Source: Pseudanabaena sp. lw0831
GTDB taxonomy: Bacteria; Cyanobacteriota; Cyanobacteriia; Pseudanabaenales; Pseudanabaenaceae
NCBI RefSeq assembly: GCF_016584665.1
Contig: NZ_BBJB01000112.1
Span: forward strand, 1 to 63,415
Reading direction: 5' to 3'
Length of the DNA stretch: 63,415 bases
How positions within the stretch are numbered: position 1 is the first letter of the stretch; each line of letters opens with the position of its first letter. Below the pieces are notes generated by a model. The model was not told the DNA's origin, ran no database searches, and was given only the letters and a program-made list of their open reading frames with translations. The position numbers were made by a program, and so were the translations under genes. Below, one piece after another: positions 52,706 through 60,209 of this stretch.

Positions 52706-53023
52706 ATGTCAGTAAAAAAGCAGTTTGGTAGTTTTGACGAATTGTTGGAAAGTTCAGAATTGCCTGTACTTGTGGACTTTTATGCACCTTGGTGTGGTCC
52801 TTGTCAGCTTATGACAGGGATTTTGGACAAGGTTAGTGAAAAGATGAAAGATAAAGTTCAGATTGTAAAGATCAATACTGACAACTACCCCGATCTAGCC
52901 TCACAATATAAGGTTTATGCTTTGCCAACATTAGTTTTGTTTAAGGATGGAGCGCCTGTTGATCGGGTTGAGGGGGTAATTCAAGCCGATCAATTATGCG
53001 ATCGCATAGCAATTCACGCCTAA
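52706..53023 (+). CDS. Thioredoxin
   Basis: The 105-residue protein has the active site APWCGPCQLM (about 30) and the cis-proline segment VYALPTLVLF (about 70). I start it at ATG 52706 with AGGAG ten bases upstream; the ATG at 52661 would add 15 residues. It is probably a chloroplast-type (m or y) thioredoxin homologue, but the class is not settled here. Confidence 0.92.
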   Translation: MSVKKQFGSFDELLESSELPVLVDFYAPWCGPCQLMTGILDKVSEKMKDKVQIVKINTDNYPDLASQYKVYALPTLVLFKDGAPVDRVEGVIQADQLCDRIAIHA

Positions 53024-53064
53024 TCCAAAAAAAAGAACCCTTGCTGGTGTTTTTTTGTCCTAAA

Positions 53065-53107
53065 GAGTTAATAATGAGCCGCGCTTCGCGCGGCTCATTA
53101 TTAACTC
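53065..53107. terminator. 20-bp palindrome between convergent genes
   Basis: Arms 53065-53084 and 53088-53107 pair around TTC, with core GCCGCGC-TTC-GCGCGGC. It lies between the thioredoxin and CobW-type genes. Confidence 0.82.
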
Positions 53108-53126
53108 TCAAAAGCGCATTTTTGAT

Positions 53127-54236
53127 TTAGACAAGACAATCTGTGAGCTTTGCTAGTAGTTCTTCACGGTGCAAATTACGACCAATGATTACTAGTTGAT
53201 TATTTAAAGATTTGCCGCGATCGTCAGTTTTGAGTTCATAACGTTTACCACTGAGTTGAAAGACATAGCGACTGTCGATATTGGCGAACCATAAAATACC
53301 TTTGGCGCGGAAAACATCGATTGGTAATTGCTTGTCCAGAAAGTTTTGAAACTTATCAAGCTCAAAGGCGCGATCGCTTTGAAATGAAATTGAGATAAAT
53401 CCGTCGTTTTCTAGGTGATTAGAATGGTGATGATGATCATGGTCGTGATGATCGTGTTGGCAATTGGCATCATGGCTGTGTTCATGGGCATGAGCGTGGT
53501 CGTGGTGGGCGTGATCGTCATGCTCGTGATGATCAGCCTGTTGACTAGACTCTTTGGTAGCAGCGATCGCTGATTGGTCGATCTGAATATCCAGAATTAG
53601 CGGTAATGGGACAACTCCTAAATGCGATCGCAAAATTCTGGCTTTAGTCTTGGTTTTGTGAATGTAAGTTTCTAGTTCTTGTAGCTTTTCTTCGGGAACT
53701 AGATCGGTTTTATTAAGAATAATAATATCGCCATACATGATTTGGGCATAAGCAGCATCACTATTGAAATGGTCAGATGTAAACGATTCAGAGTCAACAA
53801 CAGTCAAAATCGAATCAAGACGAGTTAAATGCTGTAGCTCAGTGCCTAAGAATGTTAAGGCGATCGGTAAAGGATCGGCTACGCCAGTAGTTTCGACAAT
53901 CATGTAATCAATGCGATCGCCTTTTTCAAGCACACTATAAACAGCATCAACTAGCCCATCATTGATGGTGCAGCAAATACAGCCATTGCTAAGTTCCATC
54001 ATATTTTCATCGACAGAAACCAATAATTGACTATCGATGTTGATATCGCCAAACTCATTTACTAAAACCGCAACCTTCAAATCCTGCTGGTTTTGTAAAA
54101 TGTGATTGAGTAAGGTGGTCTTACCGCTGCCTAAAAAGCCTGTAATGATCGTAACTGGCATCCCGCGTTTGGGGACATCTACATCAATAAAATCTGGTGT
54201 AATTTCTTGTTTAACAATGCGATCGGAAGTGAGCAT
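53127..54236 (-). CDS. COG0523 (CobW/ZNG-type) GTPase with His-rich metal loop
   Basis: The 369-residue protein is a G3E GTPase: P-loop TGFLGSGKTTLLNHIL (about 32), the metal-binding CICC in SNGCICCTINDGL (about 85) and NKTD in IILNKTDLVPEE (about 175). A His/Asp-rich stretch of ~45 residues (about 230-275) probably binds zinc. The C-terminal CobW domain (FRAKGILWFANIDSRYVFQL) is intact. Such proteins deliver zinc or other metals under limitation. A Zur-like half site (TGATAATCA) lies 23 bp upstream. Confidence 0.88.
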   Translation of the reverse strand: MLTSDRIVKQEITPDFIDVDVPKRGMPVTIITGFLGSGKTTLLNHILQNQQDLKVAVLVNEFGDINIDSQLLVSVDENMMELSNGCICCTINDGLVDAVYSVLEKGDRIDYMIVETTGVADPLPIALTFLGTELQHLTRLDSILTVVDSESFTSDHFNSDAAYAQIMYGDIIILNKTDLVPEEKLQELETYIHKTKTKARILRSHLGVVPLPLILDIQIDQSAIAATKESSQQADHHEHDDHAHHDHAHAHEHSHDANCQHDHHDHDHHHHSNHLENDGFISISFQSDRAFELDKFQNFLDKQLPIDVFRAKGILWFANIDSRYVFQLSGKRYELKTDDRGKSLNNQLVIIGRNLHREELLAKLTDCLV

Positions 54237-54258
54237 GGACTTTAGGCAAGAATAACTT

Positions 54259-54267
54259 TGATTATCA
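54259..54267 (-). promoter_or_regulatory. Possible Zur half-site upstream of the COG0523 GTPase gene
   Basis: The minus strand reads TGATAATCA followed by AAGTTATTC, close to the left half of the Zur box (TGATAATNATTATCA). The right half is poor. It is suggestive only. Confidence 0.3.
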
Positions 54268-54294
54268 TTTTAGCCGATCATCACATAGCTCATC

Positions 54295-54441
54295 AAAACC
54301 GATTTTGGAGATTTTAGAGCCTGCGGCTCTAAAATCTCCAAAATCGGTTTTATAATTGAATTACTGAAGTAAAGACAATCTGTCACCATCAAAAAAATAC
54401 TAGAGGCATTGCTTCGCTCTGCCTCTAGTATTTTTTTTGAT
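54295..54441. terminator. Two palindromes (27-bp and 21-bp stems)
   Basis: Palindrome 1: 54295-54321 with 54325-54351 (loop TGC). Palindrome 2: 54388-54408 with 54420-54441, ending in T8 on the plus strand. An ORF across them is not credible. Confidence 0.8.
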
Positions 54442-54602
54442 AGAGTATAAGTCTCATTGTGAAGATTTTCAGCATCGTAATCGCTAAAAATATCAAAATC
54501 CATTTTGAAAACTAGAATTGCTGGAATGCCCAGCATTTATCTTTACTTTCTAAGTTTTATGTCCTAATTTTACTAAAGATAGCTTTATCATTGCGGATCA
54601 TC

Positions 54603-55091
54603 ATGTCAGTTCCTGAAGCTCGTATTACCTTTAGCCTAGACAATATCCTAGCCGCCTTAGAATCACGTCTAGAATTGGAAGAAGCAATCAATAAGTTGCC
54701 ACTAACTCAAGCATTAGAAAAATGTTTGGCATTTGCACAGGCTAATAACTCCATTGAGCTTTCTGAGTTCATCAAACAAGAACTTTATGGTTATGGTAGC
54801 CAAACCCCTAGCTATCGATATCTTCAATTGAGCTATTTCGATACTGGTGGACAGTTTATCAATGGATTAAATCAATACAGCATTTACCCTGTAGTTACAG
54901 GAGTTTGTAAATTAGAACTACATCTAAAAAATGGATTAACATTGATTTTGCCAAAACAAATTTTGACGTTTTTGTCGCAAGTATCGGGTCAAGAGGTTGA
55001 TACTGGTCATGTTTCAGCAACCTTAATCAAAAATCTTTTAGAGACTGTTCGCAAAGAAACTATTCATAGAGTTATCGCTGTTGCCACTTAG
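54603..55091 (+). CDS. Protein with AbiTii-like N-terminal domain
   Basis: The 162-residue protein has a segment resembling the AbiTii N-terminal domain: LPLTQALEKCLAFAQANNSI, then SEFIKQELYGYGSQTPSYR (about 30-70), i.e. helices followed by ELxGY and PxYR. AbiTii-like domains occur in abortive infection and other proteins. The C-terminal half is unrecognised. The ATG at 54603 is preferred to the TTG at 54591. I infer no function. Confidence 0.55.
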   Translation: MSVPEARITFSLDNILAALESRLELEEAINKLPLTQALEKCLAFAQANNSIELSEFIKQELYGYGSQTPSYRYLQLSYFDTGGQFINGLNQYSIYPVVTGVCKLELHLKNGLTLILPKQILTFLSQVSGQEVDTGHVSATLIKNLLETVRKETIHRVIAVAT

Positions 55092-55094
55092 CCT

Positions 55095-55163
55095 CAAAAC
55101 CAAAGTCCAAAAAGAGCAATCACCAGCGTATCTGGTGATTGCTCTTTTTGGACTTTGGTTTTG
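55095..55163. terminator. 32-bp perfect palindrome between convergent genes
   Basis: Arms 55095-55126 and 55132-55163 pair perfectly around CGTAT. It lies between the AbiTii-like gene and the STAS gene and could terminate both. Confidence 0.87.
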
Positions 55164-55164
55164 G

Positions 55165-55509
55165 TTAAATCCATTCCAACTTAAGCGCTGGCATCAGTCT
55201 TTGCAAGTTTTTTAAGGATTTCCCCTGCCAAGGTATACTTTCAGAGCCTTGCACAGTAATCTTAATTGTTTCTTTTTGGCGAACTTTGATCACGAATTTA
55301 GATAGGACATTAATACCTGAACTATTCAAAAATTCTAACTGACAAAGATTTAAGGTGATCTTTTTTGGGTTTTGTGCAATTACATCCTCTAAAACCTGCA
55401 CAATTGGCGCATATTCTTCTGTCCCTGCTAAACGTAGAGATCCTTCGCAATAGATAACTGTATCTGATTGTTCATACCAGACCCGATAGTCATCTCCTTT
55501 AACTTCCAT
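55165..55509 (-). CDS. STAS-domain (anti-anti-sigma-like) protein
   Basis: The 114-residue protein has the STAS fold with the phosphorylatable serine site in LEFLNSSGINVLSKFVI (about 58-74). It probably switches between binding and release of a kinase-like partner, here the ATPase-like gene upstream. The target is unknown. It may control exopolysaccharide or stress responses as in other cyanobacterial STAS modules. Confidence 0.72.
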   Translation of the reverse strand: MEVKGDDYRVWYEQSDTVIYCEGSLRLAGTEEYAPIVQVLEDVIAQNPKKITLNLCQLEFLNSSGINVLSKFVIKVRQKETIKITVQGSESIPWQGKSLKNLQRLMPALKLEWI

Positions 55510-55596
55510 TATTTAAATTCTCCTGACAAAAAATTTGATTCATATTTTCTAAAAACTTCACTAGGGATTAACCTAATAACTTTGTTGAATAATTTG

Positions 55597-56181
55597 CTAC
55601 AGGGGCAACTGCACCATTGTTGTCACCATTGTGGCTGGCTTATTAGAAATCTGTTCAAACTTCCATCCTAGAACTGCATCATAGTCCATGATCATGGTCA
55701 AATAGCCAAGCCCAGAACTTTCGGATTCGCCATTGTCAACGCTTTTTTCAACTTGATTAATATACATTTCACCCACATCATCAGTGGTAATTTGCTGCAA
55801 GTAGTTCTGAAAATTAGCGATCGCTTCTTGGTGAACACTATTTTTTGATACAAATATTAGGCGATCGCTAAATAGATGCACTTCTAGATTGACTGGTTGT
55901 CCTGCACTTTTATCACTATATTTCATTGCATTCTCTAGCAATTCATTCGCGACAAAGCTAACTGCATGGCGTACTTCAGTTTGTTTGTTTAAAGCCGCAC
56001 TAGTGTCACCAGGGAAAAAGTTCTTGACATAATCTCCAAGGAAATCAGCCGAAAGCCCATTGGTCTTCCAACGTAGTTGGATTGGTAAAGATGATGGAGA
56101 AAATCCTAGAACCAAAAACTCGCTTCTTTCGGAAAAATTTTCTGTGAATTCTCCAAAGACTTGCGCCATAGTTAACGCCAT
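55597..56181 (-). CDS. HATPase-like (slr1660/DUF6272-type) partner of the STAS protein
   Basis: The 194-residue protein has an N-box-like segment (FVANELLENAMKYSD, about 78) resembling the ATP-binding site of GHKL anti-sigma kinases, and a C-terminal GLGYLTMIMDYDAVLGW block. It is upstream of and in the same orientation as the STAS gene, as expected for a partner-switching pair. Kinase activity is not certain. Confidence 0.65.
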   Translation of the reverse strand: MALTMAQVFGEFTENFSERSEFLVLGFSPSSLPIQLRWKTNGLSADFLGDYVKNFFPGDTSAALNKQTEVRHAVSFVANELLENAMKYSDKSAGQPVNLEVHLFSDRLIFVSKNSVHQEAIANFQNYLQQITTDDVGEMYINQVEKSVDNGESESSGLGYLTMIMDYDAVLGWKFEQISNKPATMVTTMVQLPL

Positions 56182-56293
56182 TTTTTAATATTTGTAGTTG
56201 TTTAGGATTTCTTAAGTGGTATGCAATATCTTACAAAAGCTTAACAAATCTATGATTTCTTTTACTACGTTTAGGGACGCGATGCAACCTGTT

Positions 56294-56348
56294 AAATTAC
56301 ATAAATATTAGAGTTTGTCTTCGGAAAACTCTAGTATTTATGTAATTT
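56294..56348. repeat. 23-bp palindrome upstream of 56367 gene
   Basis: Arms 56294-56316 and 56326-56348 pair with one mismatch around GTCTTCGGA. It ends 18 bp before the ATG, so it may affect initiation. Confidence 0.65.
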
Positions 56349-56366
56349 AGTACCACGATAAATCCT

Positions 56367-56588
56367 ATGTCTGCTCAAATTCACAACTCACAAGATCTCA
56401 GCGATCGCCCTGCTTCAGAGGAATGGTTTATTTGTAAACGTGATACGGGTCATTGCGAGATCGTCAAAAGCGATCGTAGCGAAGAAATTGCAAATTCCGT
56501 GGAAACTTGGGGTGCTTTTGCCTCTCAGGGTGAAGCGATCGCCAAACGAGTCGGACTAATCCGCGCTGGAAAATGCAACCCGCAATAA
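56367..56588 (+). CDS. Small conserved protein of unknown function
   Basis: A 73-residue protein (EEWFICKRDTGHCEIVKSDR, then VETWGAFASQGEAIAKRVGL). It resembles small cyanobacterial proteins of unknown function. Its last four codons and stop lie inside the left arm of the 28-bp palindrome that follows. Confidence 0.6.
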   Translation: MSAQIHNSQDLSDRPASEEWFICKRDTGHCEIVKSDRSEEIANSVETWGAFASQGEAIAKRVGLIRAGKCNPQ

Positions 56589-56633
56589 ATTAGAGTCAGC
56601 ACTTGGTGCTGACTCTAATTTATTGCGGGTTGC
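56575..56633. terminator. 28-bp palindrome containing the end of the 56367 gene
   Basis: Arms 56575-56602 and 56606-56633 (loop TTG) with core GTCAGCAC-TTG-GTGCTGAC. The left arm encodes the last residues (C-N-P-Q-stop) of the small gene. Confidence 0.82.
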
Positions 56634-56644
56634 CCCGCTTTTAG

Positions 56645-56695
56645 CAGCAATTCTCATTATAAAAATTGGTTTTGTTGAGCCTTTGGCGGGGATCA
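56645..56695 (+). repeat. Second copy of the CAGCAATTCTCATTAT-headed element
   Basis: It starts with the same 16 bases as the element at 14032 and continues AAAAATTGGTTTTGTTGAG, matching the second hairpin arm there (14096-14110). It lacks the full palindrome, so it is a truncated member. Confidence 0.65.
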
Positions 56696-56758
56696 GTAAC
56701 AAGTAGCCATGAGGCGCTACTATAATACGGGACTACATTCTGTGGGAATTTTTACGTC

Positions 56759-57553
56759 ATGATATCCGTTTCCGCTCGATTTGAAGAACTGCGAGCTAAA
56801 GGGCAAGCCGCGCTGATTCCATTTATTACGGCTGGCGATCCTAACATAGAGACAACAGCAAAAGCTTTGCGGGTCCTAGATCAAAACGGCGCGGACATGA
56901 TCGAGCTTGGTGTCCCTTACTCAGATCCATTGGCAGACGGCCCCGTAATTCAAGCCGCAGCAACAAGAGCTTTACGAAATGGGACAACACTGGAAAAAGT
57001 TTTAGATGTTGTACGAACCGTTGCACCAGAACTGCGATCTCCAATTATTTTGTTCACTTACTACAACCCAATTTTGAATATGGGTGTAGAAAAGTTTTTG
57101 CAAACAATTTATAAAGCAGGGGTTCGTGGTTTAGTCGTTCCCGATTTACCTCTGGAAGAATCTCATGTTTTGTTAGAACCTGCTCAAAAAGCAGGGATTG
57201 AAGTGATTTTGTTAATTGCTCCTACTAGCCCACCCGATCGCGTAGCCGCGATCGCCGAGAAATCACAAGGCTTTATCTATGTAGTCAGTGCTACAGGTGT
57301 TACAGGCGTGCGTACCGAAGTTGCGAAGGGAGTAAAAACGATGATCGAGCAACTGAGAGTGATTACGGACAAACCGATCGCCGTTGGGTTTGGCATCTCA
57401 CAGCCTGAACATGCTAAGCAGGTAATCGACTGGAATGCGGATGGAGCGATCGTTGGGAGTGCGATGGTAAGAAAACTTGCAGAACCTGATGGTGGCTTAC
57501 ATGCGATCGCTGAACTTTGCAAAACTCTCAAGCAATCTATTAGTAGAGATTAG
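56759..57553 (+). CDS. trpA: Tryptophan synthase alpha subunit
   Basis: Converts indole-3-glycerol phosphate to indole for the beta subunit. The 264-residue protein has FITAGDPN (about 22), the catalytic Glu and Asp in [16 protein letters not shown] (about 47-62), YYNPILNMG (about 102) and [13 protein letters not shown] (about 213). The ATG is at 56759. A 19-bp palindrome follows. Confidence 0.95.
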   Translation: MISVSARFEELRAKGQAALIPFITAGDPNIETTAKALRVLDQNGADMIELGVPYSDPLADGPVIQAAATRALRNGTTLEKVLDVVRTVAPELRSPIILFTYYNPILNMGVEKFLQTIYKAGVRGLVVPDLPLEESHVLLEPAQKAGIEVILLIAPTSPPDRVAAIAEKSQGFIYVVSATGVTGVRTEVAKGVKTMIEQLRVITDKPIAVGFGISQPEHAKQVIDWNADGAIVGSAMVRKLAEPDGGLHAIAELCKTLKQSISRD

Positions 57554-57561
57554 GGGCTGGC

Positions 57562-57610
57562 GACCAATTTTGTTGTGGCGCGGATTCGCCACGCCACAAC
57601 AAAATTGGTC
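57562..57610. terminator. 19-bp palindrome after trpA
   Basis: Arms 57562-57580 and 57592-57610 pair perfectly around an 11-base loop. Confidence 0.78.
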
Positions 57611-57655
57611 ATTATCCTTAGGGCTTAAAGATTAGGAAGTAGGTATTTAAGGCTT

Positions 57656-58840
57656 ATGAATATTTTGATTGGTGTGGGTATTGCGATCGCGGTTTTGGCT
57701 GGTCTAGTTTTGCTGCTGTGGTTATTGTTTGAGTGGCAATACACGACCCGCCAAGGCAACTTACTAGAGTTTGATAGCGGGCTGTGGCAATTTTTGACCT
57801 ACGAGCCAGAACACTATCGTATTGAGTTATTGCTCACAGCAACCAACAAAACTCGTAATCTCGATGTGTTTCTAGTTGAAGTCGATCCTGTGATCTCGAT
57901 GTTGTCTAGCGATAGTCTTGATGGCATTAATAGCAAAGTCGAGTTGCGATCGCGTCATCCAAATTCTGCTAGTCGCAACGATAATTATTGGGAGTCTTAT
58001 ATTGTTACTCCTAATCACAGTACAGGTGTTGAGATTCAGATTGACCTGAGTGGCAAAAACTTAGAAGAACTAAAGACTGTATGGGTACGTGTTCATTACA
58101 CTATCTATGGGCCAGCTGGACGCGAAGAAAAAGTTAAACATTGCATTATTCCCTTACAGTTTCCTGATGCAAATCAAAGAGAACGTTGGCGACCCACGCC
58201 TGATGCAGATGTATTGCCCATTCGCACGCACATTTTATCGGCGGGAGATAGTCCAGTCGAGGTGATGCAGCGCTATGTGATGAGTCATGCACAAGCTGGT
58301 GATATCGTCACGATCGCGGAAACGCCAATCGCAATTATGCAAGGAAATTTTTATCACCCCAGTGACATTAAGCCTAAGTGGTTAGCTAAACGTCTCTGCT
58401 ATTACTTTAAAAGCACTTCTAGTCTCGCCACTGCTTGCGGTTTACAATCCTTGATTAACGAGTCGGGCGCATTGCGAGTTGCTTTTGCTTTTATTGTCGG
58501 TGCTTTAGCTAAGGCATTTTTGCGAGTACCTGGGGTGTTTTATATGCTGGCTGGCGATCAGGCAAGACTGATTGATGATGTGACGGGGACTTTGCCTCCC
58601 TATGACCAGTTTATTGTCCTAGGTCCGAAAAACCCTCAAGCAGTAGTTGATGAAATCAAGGCAGGAACAGGGCTAGAAGCCGCGATCGTGGATGTCAACG
58701 ATTTACGCCGTGTCAAGGTGTTAGCCGCGACTTCAGGGGTATCTGAGAAACTTCTTAATCAAGCTCTATTAATGAATCCAGCGGGGAATGCTGCCGAGCA
58801 AACTCCAATAGTTTTGATTCGCCCCAATAGTGGAGCATAA
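57656..58840 (+). CDS. F420-0:gamma-glutamyl ligase (CofE)-like membrane-anchored protein
   Basis: The 394-residue protein has one N-terminal membrane helix (IGVGIAIAVLAGLVLLLWLL) and a long soluble part with DVLPIRTHILSAGDSP (about 187), GDIVTIAETPIAIMQG (about 220), GVFYMLAGDQARLIDDV (about 300) and KAGTGLEAAIVDVNDL (about 340). This matches the CofE-like family found in cyanobacteria, which do not generally make F420, so the true substrate is unknown. Confidence 0.78.
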   Translation: MNILIGVGIAIAVLAGLVLLLWLLFEWQYTTRQGNLLEFDSGLWQFLTYEPEHYRIELLLTATNKTRNLDVFLVEVDPVISMLSSDSLDGINSKVELRSRHPNSASRNDNYWESYIVTPNHSTGVEIQIDLSGKNLEELKTVWVRVHYTIYGPAGREEKVKHCIIPLQFPDANQRERWRPTPDADVLPIRTHILSAGDSPVEVMQRYVMSHAQAGDIVTIAETPIAIMQGNFYHPSDIKPKWLAKRLCYYFKSTSSLATACGLQSLINESGALRVAFAFIVGALAKAFLRVPGVFYMLAGDQARLIDDVTGTLPPYDQFIVLGPKNPQAVVDEIKAGTGLEAAIVDVNDLRRVKVLAATSGVSEKLLNQALLMNPAGNAAEQTPIVLIRPNSGA

Positions 58841-58907
58841 CTTTCCCTAAGACGATTAAGAGCGCTAAAATGAATTAAAGCAAGGTTTAAAGGTTTAACT
58901 GAAGCAT

Positions 58908-59447
58908 ATGCAATTTATTAACCCTAAAACTGATTTTGCATTCAAAAAGATATTTGGCTCAGAACAAAGCCATGATGTTTTGATAAGTTTTCTCAACGCC
59001 ATTCTCTACAATGGCGAGAACACGATTAGGCAGTTAACAATCCTTAATCCTTATTTAGCTCCGCGCATTCGAGGTGTTAAAGATACTTATTTAGATGTCA
59101 AAGCTACACTCGATAATGAGACCAAAGTGATTATCGAAATGCAGGTCTTGAATATCGAAGGTTTTGAGAAACGTATTCTCTATAACGCTGCGAAAACTTA
59201 TTCTATTCAACTGGGTGTTGGGGACGACTATACAATGCTCAACCCTGTGATTGCACTGACGATTACAGATTTTGAGATGTTTCCAGAAATCAATCAGTTA
59301 ACCTCTTGCTTTATTTTAAAAGAGAAAGACTTTCTGATTAACTATCCCATTTATGATCTAGAGCTAGTATTTGTCGAGTTACCAAAGTTTCATAAAACTA
59401 TTGACGATCTCGAAACCCTAGCTGATAAATGGGCGTTGCACAAATGA
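58908..59447 (+). CDS. Truncated Rpn/PD-(D/E)xK family nuclease (putative transposase)
   Basis: A 179-residue protein with the Rpn N-terminal pattern INPKTDFAFKKIFGSEQSHD and the nuclease core KDTYLDVKATLDN then KVIIEMQV (about 65-85). The family usually reaches 250-300 residues. Here the reading frame runs into the left end of an IS1-like element, and the last residues (L-H-K-stop) come from it. The gene is therefore probably broken at the C-terminus. Confidence 0.8.
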   Translation: MQFINPKTDFAFKKIFGSEQSHDVLISFLNAILYNGENTIRQLTILNPYLAPRIRGVKDTYLDVKATLDNETKVIIEMQVLNIEGFEKRILYNAAKTYSIQLGVGDDYTMLNPVIALTITDFEMFPEINQLTSCFILKEKDFLINYPIYDLELVFVELPKFHKTIDDLETLADKWALHK

Positions 59448-60209
59448 AAGATGAATCAAGAAAATGAAGGAATCGATTTGTACTTAAGATAGTGAATTAA
59501 CAGACGAATTGAATACCTCAACATTTCTTCCGATTTTGAATAGCATAAAGTTTTTCTGTGCAATCTGGCTAAATAATGTCTCAGTCTAGTATTTTCACCC
59601 TCAACTCTAGTCATATAGGTTTTGCTGATAATTTGATCCTCCGAGTTGATAAACATTTTGTAGACACAGTAGCCATCAGTAACCCAGAAATAGCATTGCC
59701 ACACCTTAATCAATGTCCACAAGTTTTCAAAGGTTTGGCTACTCCTATCTCCTAATACCCAAGCCAATATGCCTTGACTAAAATGATTCACCGCAGTCCA
59801 TAGCCAAATCAAGTTTTTTTTGACCCAACAAAAGTCTGGAGTTCATCTAATTCACCAACTTCAGGAATAGTTTCAATGGGGGGATGTTCTGGTAATTGCT
59901 TTGCTGCCTCCTTAACCCAGTTGATGACTGAGTTGTGACTAACATCGGTACATCTCTCAATTTGTCTAAATCCCATGCCGTTGCAGTACATTTTTAGGCA
60001 TATTCTTTTGACATCTTGCGAATATCCAATCACTGAGTAGTTATCAATGAACTGACGACCGCAATCAGCACAAATATGATTTTGTTTGTCTCCTCGTTTC
60101 CCATTTTTACGAATATGTGTTGAACCACACTTTGGACATTTCATTGTTTTTCATTGCTTAAACTCGTTATCTTTATATTTACTCATTCATCCTTCATTTG
60201 TGCAATGCC
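59432..60209 (-). mobile_element. IS1-family insertion sequence, ~778 bp
   Basis: The ends are 25-bp imperfect inverted repeats: the left begins GGCGTTGCACAAATGAA at 59432 and the right, read inward from 60209, begins GGCATTGCACAAATGAA. The length is close to that of E. coli IS1. The transposase is intact. No target-site duplication is seen between the bases outside the two ends. Confidence 0.85.
59456..60144 (-). CDS. IS1-family transposase InsAB' (by -1 frameshift)
   Basis: Two frames overlap: InsA-like 59809-60144 (zinc-ribbon CPKCGSTHIRKNG and CADCGRQF, then an HTH with FRQIERCTDVSHNSVINW) and InsB-like 59456-59812. An A8 run on the coding strand (59814-59821) just before the InsA stop is the usual IS1 slippery site, so a -1 shift yields one ~229-residue transposase. 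The DDE residues are in GELDELQTFVG, WVTDGYCVY and VEGENTRLRHYLARLHRKT. Both frames are undamaged, so the element may be active. Confidence 0.9.

Noticed and set aside
54270-54536. Minus-strand open frame of 88 codons
   Set aside because: It is read through two long palindromes and has no family-like composition; the frame is open by chance.
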